This document shows, in pieces, positions 23,682 through 31,182 of a DNA stretch of 50,810 bases. This DNA comes from JANXXV01 sp038230275 (GTDB lineage: Bacteria; Acidobacteriota; Terriglobia; Bryobacterales; Bryobacteraceae), in the NCBI GenBank assembly GCA_038230275.1, contig JBBRNO010000032.1:1-50810 (forward strand). Reading direction: 5' to 3'. Each line of letters starts with the position of its first letter. Position 1 is the stretch's first letter. The position numbers were made by a program, and so were the translations under genes. The notes beneath the pieces are model-generated. The model worked only from the letters and a program-made list of their open reading frames with translations. It was not told the DNA's origin and searched no databases.

Positions 23682-26171
23682 ATGCAAACTGACACGCCCG
23701 ATGTTTTGCTGGTGACCGATAGCAAAGCCGAGAGTCAGGCAGTGCTGGGTGTGTTCCAGGATGCAGCGAAGGAAAGAGCCAGACCCATAGAGATTGGCCA
23801 GCGCACCTATTTCGACCTGGGTGCTCACAATGGCGCGCGCGTGTTTCTTACACAGTCTGACATAGATGTCGAGGGCGGAAATTCCACTAAACAGACTGTA
23901 ACGCGAGGAATGGAGACGCTGCAGCCGGGCACGGTGATTCAAGTGGGCGCCTCCGTCGCAAAGCAGGACGGGGAAGGTGCCGGGAAATCCTCTTTGCCGC
24001 TGCCGTTCTTCTCGGAATTGAAGAATGCAGAGAAGCAATGGAGCGGGCCGGAGGTGCAGATTCAGGCCGTCTTTTCCGATGTTGGGTGGATTCTGTTGGA
24101 AGCTGTCGGCCGGTTGGCTGCGGCGAACGCGGCTTCGTTCCTCTTAGATGCTCTGCAGAGGGTGCCGTTCGTCCGTTCGGATGTGGGAGACGAGAATATT
24201 CAGCAAGACAGCGAAGCCAAGTCCACTCTTCCGAAGCAGCCGTTCTTTTTTGGCCGTGAGAAGGAGTTGGCCATCATCGCCAATGCGATTTTGCCGGAGA
24301 GCCGGACGTGGGGTGTGCTGATTGACGGTCCTGGCGGAATCGGAAAGACTTGGCTGGCGGTCCGTGGCGGGCACTTGGCTCCGGTGTCGGATTTCCCGCA
24401 CAAGATCTTCCTTTCCGCCAAGGTGCGCGAACTGACGCCACTTGGCGAGCAGCCGCGAACGGACTTTGTCCTACCAAATTACCTCGCTCTGTTGTCTGAA
24501 CTTGCCAGAGAACTGGGAGACAAAGAACTGGCGAAGCTTCCTGAGAACGCGCGTGCGGAATCTGTCCGTCGAACACTGGCGGGAACGCCGGCGCTGCTGG
24601 TGATTGACAATCTGGAGACGCTTCCCGATACGGATCGCGATCACTTGTATCAGTTCCTGAGCCGGTTGCCGCAGGGATGCAAAGCCATTGTCACCAGCCG
24701 ACGACGGTCGGACGTGGATGCTCGTGTGATCCGGGTGGATCGGCTGGAACCGCAGGAGGCTCTGGCGCTGATTGACGAACTAGCGAAGTCGAACAGATCA
24801 CTGGCTGCGTCGACGGTACAAGAGCGGCAATTGCTGTACGAATTCACGGGCGGCAATCCATTGCTTTTGGGTTGGACTGCCGGCCAGTTGGGGAGGCGCG
24901 GCAGTCAGTGTCGAACCATTGCGGACGCGTGCGCTTTCCTGAAAAATGCCCCGGCTGACAACAATCCGCTGGAGTATATTTTTGGAGATTTGCTGGACAC
25001 GTTTTCGGTTAGCGAAACGGCGGTGCTTGCCGTGCTGACGCATTTCACTTTGCCGGTTTCAGTTAAGCGGATCGCCGAGTTCTCCAGTCTGGCTATCCAA
25101 CAGGCTCAAGTGGCGCTGGAAGATCTGGCGAATCGGGCTCTGATCGACGGAGACGCCGCGGCGAGGACATTTTATCTGCCACCGCTGGCCGCGAAGTTCC
25201 TGGGGGCGAAGCGTCCCCAAGAGGTGGCGCAATCCGGTGGCCGACTGGCGGATCGGGCGTACGCTTTGGCGATCGAGAACGGGAACCGCAAATACGAATG
25301 TTTCCCCGCGTTGGAGGCCGAATGGCCAGTATTTGAGGCGGCACTTCCGTGGCTGGTGAAAGGAGAGAACACTCGACTGCAGGAGTTCTGTAGGGTGTTC
25401 CGGCTGTTTCTCGAATTTTCAGGACGGTGGGACGACTGGCAGCGGCTTGAGTTGGAGGCGGAAGAGAAGGCGGTTGCGGCGAACGAGTTTTCCAGCGCCG
25501 GTTGGCGAGCACTTCAAGCTGGCTGGGTGACTTACTTCCGAGGGCAAGCGGCCCAGGTGCTGCAGGCGGCGGATCGCGCCGGAGCCCATTGGCGAAAGGC
25601 CGGGAGGGGTTCGGTAGAAATAGCCCAAGGCATTCGCTTACTTGGCATGGGGCATCGATTGGAAAAAAATAACGAAGCAGCCGCGGGCGCGTACCGTGAA
25701 GCGTTACGACTCCTGCGCCAGATCGACGGCGAAAGTACGGAGGTCGCATCCCTGCTGAACGACTTAGCCAATATCGAAATGGATTTGGGCAATCTGACCG
25801 CGGCGGAGCGGAATTACCGGGAAGCTCTACGGATTGCAGAACGAACAAACGACCGGCACGGGGTCGCCATCTATACCAGCAATCTGGCAAGACTGGAGTT
25901 GCGCCGAGAGGATTGGCCTGCAGCGGAGAAGTTGGGTCGAAAGGCCTTGGCGCTGGTAGAAGACATTGGACGGCAGGAAGTGATCGGTCAGAATTGTCAC
26001 ACGCTGGCAGTTGCGCTGGCAAAGCAAGGTAAGCGGTCTGATGGTCTGCAGCATGCAATGCGGGCCGTGGGAATTTTCACCAGGTTGAATCAAACGCTTA
26101 ACCTTTCCTATGCGGAAGCCGCTCTGAAGGCGTGCGAACCCGAGCCAGCCGCTTTCCCGTCACGGTCATAG
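23682..26171 (+). CDS. STAND NTPase with truncated phosphorylase-like N-terminus and TPR C-terminus
   Basis: 829-residue signal-transduction ATPase, likely an anti-phage sensor. Residues 7-163 resemble a shortened nucleoside-phosphorylase-fold domain: DVLLVTDSKAESQAVLGVF, PIEIGQRTYFDLG, then FLLDALQRVPF. It is clearly related to the N-terminus of the neighbouring PtuA-like protein but lacks ~45 central residues. Residues ~188-500 are the STAND/NB-ARC core: FFGREKEL at 189-196, Walker A GPGGIGKT at 216-223, Walker B LLVIDN at 305-310, VTSRRR at 337-342, TGGNPLLLGW at 389-398, then a winged-helix region. Residues ~600-810 are TPRs (AAAGAYREALRLLRQ, TAAERNYREALRIAE, PAAEKLGRKALALVE), the presumed ligand sensor. 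No nuclease or TIR domain is present. Its stop overlaps the convergent PtuB-like gene by 6 nt. Confidence 0.85.
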   Translation: MQTDTPDVLLVTDSKAESQAVLGVFQDAAKERARPIEIGQRTYFDLGAHNGARVFLTQSDIDVEGGNSTKQTVTRGMETLQPGTVIQVGASVAKQDGEGAGKSSLPLPFFSELKNAEKQWSGPEVQIQAVFSDVGWILLEAVGRLAAANAASFLLDALQRVPFVRSDVGDENIQQDSEAKSTLPKQPFFFGREKELAIIANAILPESRTWGVLIDGPGGIGKTWLAVRGGHLAPVSDFPHKIFLSAKVRELTPLGEQPRTDFVLPNYLALLSELARELGDKELAKLPENARAESVRRTLAGTPALLVIDNLETLPDTDRDHLYQFLSRLPQGCKAIVTSRRRSDVDARVIRVDRLEPQEALALIDELAKSNRSLAASTVQERQLLYEFTGGNPLLLGWTAGQLGRRGSQCRTIADACAFLKNAPADNNPLEYIFGDLLDTFSVSETAVLAVLTHFTLPVSVKRIAEFSSLAIQQAQVALEDLANRALIDGDAAARTFYLPPLAAKFLGAKRPQEVAQSGGRLADRAYALAIENGNRKYECFPALEAEWPVFEAALPWLVKGENTRLQEFCRVFRLFLEFSGRWDDWQRLELEAEEKAVAANEFSSAGWRALQAGWVTYFRGQAAQVLQAADRAGAHWRKAGRGSVEIAQGIRLLGMGHRLEKNNEAAAGAYREALRLLRQIDGESTEVASLLNDLANIEMDLGNLTAAERNYREALRIAERTNDRHGVAIYTSNLARLELRREDWPAAEKLGRKALALVEDIGRQEVIGQNCHTLAVALAKQGKRSDGLQHAMRAVGIFTRLNQTLNLSYAEAALKACEPEPAAFPSRS

Positions 26172-27146
26172 TTTGGCGAGGTAAGCAGTCACGCCATCCT
26201 TTAGCCCGCGGCTGTCCAGAAAACTCTCTACAAATTGCGGTGTTTCGGCCGGCGGATCCTTCCATAGCACAGCTAAAGCCCAAAACAATTCCTTAGCCTC
26301 ATTCTCATCCAGCTTCGTTGGATTAGCGGACTTGTCCAGATCCTCCAGCTTCAGGATCAGATCCGACGAGAGGTCCTTCAGCAGCCATTCCAGTTCTTCG
26401 CGGGTGGTTGGCAGGGATTGCGGCGTTTTGGCTTCCAAGATTACTTTTGCCACCAGGCTATGCGGACGGTAGCGTATGGCTAAGTAGCGAACTTCGTCAG
26501 CCCTGCCCTGGGCAACTCTATTGATGACGCGGCGCTGGATGGCGGCGCGCTTCTTGCGTTGCGCCGGGCGGCGATTCACCCGAAAAAATGTGAGGACCTG
26601 CTGCACGCGTTCCGTCTGAGCGAGCGTGAGGCCTGCCTTTGGCTCCAGCTTGCCGGCGGGTTGCAACCAGTCGACCGTAACGAATTCTTCGATCGTGTCG
26701 CAGGTTGGATCCAGCAAGATTCGTTGTTCCGCGGCCAGGTTCTGGCGATCCTGATAACGCAAGTGCAACTCACCGGGCTGCATGGGAAAGCGATCCACTT
26801 TGTAGCGTTGATTGCACACGACGCAACTGAGAAGATAGTTGCTGAAATCGTACGCCAGCCACCAATAGCCGCCGTGAGCCTTGTCTTCCAGCACGTTGCT
26901 CTTGGGACGAAAATGCTCGACGTCATTTCCGGCTTCGCTTACATCGGCACCGCAATATCCGCACACGCGACCGTGCATGGCGTAGAGGGCGCCACGAACG
27001 TCAGGCTTAGTCCAGTGTGGCGGAAAGGTGGAGGGAGAAAGACCACGATTCACGTAGTCGTCCACGTGGCCTTCGCGTTTGTCGCCGCCAGAGCCGCCTT
27101 TGGCCAACGTGGGAACTGTCACTGCCGGTCTGCGAAACTTTCTCAT
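26166..27146 (-). CDS. PtuB-like HNH endonuclease (Septu-type)
   Basis: 326-residue predicted DNase of the Septu/retron-Ec78 PtuB group. The His-Me/HNH site is at ~62-112: CGYC (62-65), VEHFRPK with catalytic His ~78, WWLAYDFSNYLLSC with the family Asn ~103, and CVVCN (108-112); the two Cys pairs form the structural zinc site. A helical C-terminal part (~160-326) has no recognised motif. The start overlaps the stop of the PtuA-like gene by 4 nt (ATGA), the order and coupling expected for ptuA-ptuB. In known Septu systems the ATPase holds the nuclease inactive until phage infection; that role here is inferred. Confidence 0.85.
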   Translation of the reverse strand: MRKFRRPAVTVPTLAKGGSGGDKREGHVDDYVNRGLSPSTFPPHWTKPDVRGALYAMHGRVCGYCGADVSEAGNDVEHFRPKSNVLEDKAHGGYWWLAYDFSNYLLSCVVCNQRYKVDRFPMQPGELHLRYQDRQNLAAEQRILLDPTCDTIEEFVTVDWLQPAGKLEPKAGLTLAQTERVQQVLTFFRVNRRPAQRKKRAAIQRRVINRVAQGRADEVRYLAIRYRPHSLVAKVILEAKTPQSLPTTREELEWLLKDLSSDLILKLEDLDKSANPTKLDENEAKELFWALAVLWKDPPAETPQFVESFLDSRGLKDGVTAYLAKL

Positions 27147-29068
27147 GGCTTCAACCTCTCGATAGTGCCCTTGAGTTTTTGCACTCTCACTTTGGCGTCG
27201 GCTTCATTGATCTTTGGCGACATGTCGAGAAGCTCCGCTATTTCGTCGTCTGGTGGCGTGCCGAGGATTTCGTTCTTCTCCAGCACTTGCTCGATGGCTT
27301 CGCCGGTGGGCGGCGTGCCCATCAGCCACTGGTAGATCTGGTCCGAGGAGAACCCCAGAATCTGGCGATCAAGGGGCCGGATGTTACCAGCATAGTCCTG
27401 GTCGAGAGCGAGGAGTTCGTTACTGTCGAAATTCGCCAAGACTAGTGGGGAGTGAGTGGTGACGATCCACTGCACTTTGGGCATCAGGGTCCGCAGCTGC
27501 GGGACCAGCCGCCGCTGCAGGGAGGGGTGCAGATGCAGGTCAATCTCATCGATCAGAACGATGCCTTGCATATCGGCGGGGTTGCCCCTGGCTGCAATTT
27601 CCGGCTCCTTATCGCACCAGATTGCGCAGAGATCCGCAAGCCAGGCGGCGGAGGCGCGATAGCCATCGGGAAGGTCAATTGCTTCCATGCTCTCGCGTTT
27701 GGAAACGGCGAAGCGGATTCCTGTATCGTCGGTGGTGGCTTGCAGTTCCCCGGAGAAAACTTCGTCTACGATCTTCTGGAAGAGCGGTAGAAAGCCCTCC
27801 ACCGCGGACGCTTTTCTCAGTAGTACTTCGGCGGTGGTGAGTTGGCTGAGCGGATCGAACAGGGTGATCTGCCGGCGGACATCTTTGCTCATGCTTTCGT
27901 AGCCCGATTCGGCGCGGGAGGAAAGATTGCGCGTGGCGCCGTAGGAGGCAAGAAGGAAGCGGCTAGGGTCTTTCCAGAAGCCGATGGGGTCGGAAGTGGC
28001 CTGCGTGGCTCCGTTGGTATCGATCTTGAGCCAGAGCCGGTATTCGCGATTGGATTCCGCAGTTCGTAGAGTGGCTTCAATCTCGGCGGTTTGCCGGTCA
28101 GCTCCGATCTGGCGGCGCATGCGGTTCAACCGTTCGGCGCCCAACTGCTGGACGGCAGGCCCCAGCAGCACGAGGCAGAGAGCTTGGAGGATGCTGGATT
28201 TTCCTGCGCCGTTGATGCCGGCGATGCAGGTCCATTCTCCGGGTAGCCTGGATTCACGGCGGAGTGGGAGTTCCAATTGCTCGAAACAGCGGAAGCCGGT
28301 GAGGTGGAGCGATTCGACGTAGATTGGCTCGTCGGCGGAAACCTCTGGCGGGGCGAAAACGGGTGGAGGCGCGGTGGAGGCGGTGGTGCGTTCGAAGGGA
28401 GCGAACTGTAGGGCGTGAAGGACGAATTGCGCAGCATTTGTGGCGGCGGTCCGCATTGCATCATCAGTTACTGGGACATCGAATAAGTGCGCTGCGACCG
28501 CCTTCACTGCAATCCAATCGATTCCGGCCTGTTCACAGACTTTATAGAACTCGTCTGAAGTGTCCAAAGCGCCAATTACGTAGGATTCGTCAGGGGGGGG
28601 ATACTGGAGACCTTTAGGCACGACTAACACGCCAAAGTGAACCTTGTCGCCTTCCCACAAAAGGTCTGCGCTTCCGAACCGGCTGATCAGTCTGGTGGAA
28701 GCCACACGGTCGACCTCAGCAGCGTTGCTGAGCTTGGTGGAAACCAATATCTCCCCTAACCTCTGCCGGCTGGAGCTTCTACCCAAACCGAACCCCACCG
28801 AGATTACAGCACTTGGATTGAGGCCCTTCAGACTGCTTTTCAGGTCGTCCGCGGCGGCTTCGGATTTCGCTTCCAAGTGCAAAAGGAATGTGCGCGCGCC
28901 ACCAAAGGTTCCGAGATCGAAGTACGTTCGGCCCTCGATCTCTACCGGGTGAACCTGTTGGCCAACGTCGCGGAAAACATCGAGCACGGCTTTGGACTCA
29001 ATTTTGGTGGTGGCTAGAAGGAGAACGTCGGCGAAGTCTGTCGGCATGTGATCGCTTTGAATGCTCAT
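27143..29068 (-). CDS. PtuA-like ABC ATPase with N-terminal nucleoside-phosphorylase-like domain
   Basis: 641 residues from ATG 29068; the frame is open back to 29134, and ATG 29047 is also possible, with no strong ribosome site before any. Residues ~13-225 look like a PNP/MTA-nucleosidase-fold domain: DVLLLATTKIESKAVLDVF, RTYFDLGTFGGARTFLLHLE, SAVISVGFGLGR, GEILVSTKL, and a final helix NAAQFVLHALQFAPF. Residues ~250-600 are the Septu ATPase: LTGFRCFEQLELPL, Walker A GINGAGKS at 284-291, SYGATR at ~375, LPDGYRASAAWLADL at ~466, Walker B LIDEIDLHLHP at 505-515, and VTTHSPLVL. There is no TOPRIM domain, so it is not OLD-like. The nuclease is the next gene. Canonical PtuA lacks the extra N-terminal domain. 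Confidence 0.85.
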   Translation of the reverse strand: MSIQSDHMPTDFADVLLLATTKIESKAVLDVFRDVGQQVHPVEIEGRTYFDLGTFGGARTFLLHLEAKSEAAADDLKSSLKGLNPSAVISVGFGLGRSSSRQRLGEILVSTKLSNAAEVDRVASTRLISRFGSADLLWEGDKVHFGVLVVPKGLQYPPPDESYVIGALDTSDEFYKVCEQAGIDWIAVKAVAAHLFDVPVTDDAMRTAATNAAQFVLHALQFAPFERTTASTAPPPVFAPPEVSADEPIYVESLHLTGFRCFEQLELPLRRESRLPGEWTCIAGINGAGKSSILQALCLVLLGPAVQQLGAERLNRMRRQIGADRQTAEIEATLRTAESNREYRLWLKIDTNGATQATSDPIGFWKDPSRFLLASYGATRNLSSRAESGYESMSKDVRRQITLFDPLSQLTTAEVLLRKASAVEGFLPLFQKIVDEVFSGELQATTDDTGIRFAVSKRESMEAIDLPDGYRASAAWLADLCAIWCDKEPEIAARGNPADMQGIVLIDEIDLHLHPSLQRRLVPQLRTLMPKVQWIVTTHSPLVLANFDSNELLALDQDYAGNIRPLDRQILGFSSDQIYQWLMGTPPTGEAIEQVLEKNEILGTPPDDEIAELLDMSPKINEADAKVRVQKLKGTIERLKP

Positions 29069-29148
29069 TGTATTAGAACACCGGGGCGGCGCCGGCAAGC
29101 ATTCATCCCTGCACTCGTGATAGGATTTTCGCATTGGAGGCCGACAAA
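29069..29148. promoter_or_regulatory. Divergent intergenic region, defence operon versus aldo/keto reductase
   Basis: Only 80 nt separate the likely PtuA start from the aldo/keto reductase start, so both promoters must lie here or inside the genes. AT-rich CTAATACAAT (minus strand, just before ATG 29068) could serve as a -10 or leaderless start. GGAGG at 29136-29140 is the reductase ribosome site. Confidence 0.35.
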
Positions 29149-30033
29149 ATGGCTTACTGTTCCAGACGTAATTTTCTGAAGACGGGATTGGCTGCGGGCG
29201 CTTTGATCGGCGTGGGCAGTCTGCCGATTCGTGCGGCCGGAGGCACGGCGACGGATTGGGTGACGCTGGGGAAATCCAACGTCAAGGTAACGCGGCTGGC
29301 GTTTGGCACGGGTACGTATAGCGGAAAAACGCAGCGGGATCTGGGGCAGGACCAATTCACCAGGCTGGTGCGCCACGCCTATGACCGGGGTATTCGGTTC
29401 TTTGAGACGGCCGAATCGTATGGCGAGATGCACAAGATGCTGGGCGTTGCGCTGAAGGGCGTGCCGCGCGACAGTTACCGGCTGATGTCGAAGGTGACGA
29501 CGCACGAAGGGGCGAATCCACAAGAGAAGATAGATGAGTTGCGGCGGCTGGCGCAGACTGAATATTTCGACGTGCTGCTGCTGCACTATCAACACGTGGC
29601 GACCTGGCCGAAAGACACGTTGCGGTGGCAGGACGGCGTTTCGGAAGCAAAGCATAAAAAGGCCGTGGTGGGTTATGGGGCTTCGGTGCACGGGTTGCCG
29701 GCGCTGCGCCAGTTTCCGGGAAACAAGTGGCTGGAGATCGCAATGATCCGGGTCAACCACAAGGGCACCAGGATGGATGCGGAGGACTACAACACGAACG
29801 GTGCGGGCAATGTGGGAGAAGTGGTCACGCACGTCAAGCAGGTCCGCTCAGAGGGCATGGGCGTGATCAGCATGAAGCTGGTGGGCGAAGGCGCGTTCAC
29901 GACTCGCGAGGACCGGCAAGCGGCGATGAAATTCGCGTTCCGCAATGCAGGAGTGGATTGCGTGACGGTGGGCTACAAGAACACGGCCGAGGTGGATGAG
30001 GCTATCGAGAATCTGAACCTGGCGCTGGCTTAG
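29149..30033 (+). CDS. Tat-exported aldo/keto reductase
   Basis: 294-residue periplasmic oxidoreductase. The ATG at 29149, 8 nt after GGAGG, gives a twin-arginine signal CSRRNFLKTGLAAGALIGVG. The AKR barrel follows: WVTLGKSNVKVTRLAFGTGTY, FFETAESYG (Tyr general acid; the usual Asp of DTA is Glu here), LMSKVTTHE (Lys) and LLLHYQHV (His), then a C-terminal NADP-binding region. Tat export fits a folded, cofactor-loaded enzyme. It heads a plus-strand group with the cytochrome and PQQ dehydrogenase, though 330 nt intervene. The sugar or other carbonyl substrate is unknown. Confidence 0.85.
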   Translation: MAYCSRRNFLKTGLAAGALIGVGSLPIRAAGGTATDWVTLGKSNVKVTRLAFGTGTYSGKTQRDLGQDQFTRLVRHAYDRGIRFFETAESYGEMHKMLGVALKGVPRDSYRLMSKVTTHEGANPQEKIDELRRLAQTEYFDVLLLHYQHVATWPKDTLRWQDGVSEAKHKKAVVGYGASVHGLPALRQFPGNKWLEIAMIRVNHKGTRMDAEDYNTNGAGNVGEVVTHVKQVRSEGMGVISMKLVGEGAFTTREDRQAAMKFAFRNAGVDCVTVGYKNTAEVDEAIENLNLALA

Positions 30034-30073
30034 CAGGGTGGAGGGCGGCTAGTACTTGATTGCAAAATTTCCT

Positions 30074-30102
30074 ACCGCTCCCTTACGGTCGCGGCTCGGA
30101 AA
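30074..30102 (+). repeat. Dispersed repeat copy 2 (ACCGCTCC..GCGGCTCGGAAA)
   Basis: Matches copy 3 (48145-48173) and copy 1 (23122-23150) with a few differences. A short partner GAGCCGTG follows at 30111-30118. It lies just after the aldo/keto reductase stop. Confidence 0.85.
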
Positions 30103-30151
30103 CGCAGTGTGAGCCGTGAAAATCCAGAACGCCTATTTCCGCAACTAAGCG

Positions 30152-30307
30152 CTAGAACGGCAGGCGGAAGAATCGGTGGCGGCAGATGCGGCAGCGGTAC
30201 GGGACCAGGAATAGGAACTGCATCATCTTATCGAGGAAGTCCCGATAGTAAGACGGACGGATATCGGCTACGCCGCACCTGGGGCATACCTTTCTGTTTC
30301 CAAGCAT
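30152..30307 (-). CDS. Small zinc-ribbon, membrane-associated protein
   Basis: 51 residues from ATG 30307: CPRCG near residue 8 and CRIC near 42 make one zinc ribbon split by a hydrophobic segment (DKMMQFLFLVPYR). Small proteins with this CPRCG...VPFRCRxCxxRFF layout occur in acidobacteria (recollection, not searched). The function is unknown. It is antisense to the space between the reductase and the cytochrome, and no Shine-Dalgarno is evident. Confidence 0.6.
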   Translation of the reverse strand: MLGNRKVCPRCGVADIRPSYYRDFLDKMMQFLFLVPYRCRICRHRFFRLPF

Positions 30308-30363
30308 GTTGAAGTTTGTAGTATATAACGAAGCGATCGTTTGATACGCTATTGGCAATTCCA

Positions 30364-31182
30364 ATGCGTATTCCAATCATCCCGCTGGCGCTGACCTTTT
30401 TGTCCGTTGCGCTTATGGCACAACCGATTTTGGCACAACCCAATCGAAGAGAGGACAGGCGCAATCCGATGGAGGGCAAGCCGGAGGCGGTGGAGGCCGG
30501 GGGCCAGTTTTTCCGCGCCGCGTGCAGCAGTTGCCATGGAGCCACCGGGGGCGGCGGGCGGGGTCCGAACATCCGCGACGGCCGGCTGGTTCGGCGCATG
30601 AGTAGCGAGCAGTTATTCGATTCCATCAAGACCGGCGTGCCGGGAACCGAGATGCCGGCGTTTCCAATCGCGGATGAAAAGATCTGGGCGGTGGTGGCGT
30701 TTGTGCGCAGCCTGAGCGCACCTGCGATGGAAGGAAATGTACCCGGCGATGAAGCGGCTGGTAGTGCGATTTTCTTCGGAAAGGGTGGCTGTTCGGGTTG
30801 CCATGCCGTGCGCGGCGTAGGTGGATCTCTGGGACCGGATCTTTCGAACGCGGGAATCCAACGGTCCATCGGGCAGTTACGAGAATCTGTTTTGGACCCA
30901 AGCGCGCGGCCTACGGAAGGGTTTGAGGCGGTGGACGTGGTGATGAAATCGGGCGCACGGATTTCCGGTGTGGCGAAGAACTATACCAATTACGCAATTC
31001 AGGTGTTGGACCGCGGTGGCGGGCTGCACTTGCTGGAGAAGAAGGATGTGCAAGAGATCACGCTACACCGGAAATCGTTGATGCCGGGCGATTATTCCAC
31101 GAAGCTGACGCCGGTGGAATTACAGAATTTGCTGGCGTACCTGAGCCGTCAGGCGATGCGGAACGAGAGGAGAGTGCAATGA
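30364..31182 (+). CDS. Exported di-haem c-type cytochrome
   Basis: 272-residue periplasmic electron carrier. Signal peptide to LAQ, then two cytochrome c domains with CSSCH at ~54-58 and CSGCH at ~143-147. Likely axial Met residues are in TEMPAFP (first) and in the region after GPDLSNAG (second). The tail from ~190 (MKSGARISGVAKNYTNYAIQ) is a beta-rich extension found in cytochromes paired with PQQ dehydrogenases and in haem-binding domains of planctomycete/acidobacterial proteins. ATG 30364 is chosen over TTG 30352. ATGA overlap with the quinoprotein downstream makes it the probable electron acceptor of that enzyme. Confidence 0.9.
   Translation: MRIPIIPLALTFLSVALMAQPILAQPNRREDRRNPMEGKPEAVEAGGQFFRAACSSCHGATGGGGRGPNIRDGRLVRRMSSEQLFDSIKTGVPGTEMPAFPIADEKIWAVVAFVRSLSAPAMEGNVPGDEAAGSAIFFGKGGCSGCHAVRGVGGSLGPDLSNAGIQRSIGQLRESVLDPSARPTEGFEAVDVVMKSGARISGVAKNYTNYAIQVLDRGGGLHLLEKKDVQEITLHRKSLMPGDYSTKLTPVELQNLLAYLSRQAMRNERRVQ

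Noticed and set aside
27143..29068. OLD-family (Gabija GajA-like) nuclease
   Set aside because: The ATPase has no C-terminal TOPRIM motifs, and the next gene is an HNH nuclease rather than a UvrD-like helicase.
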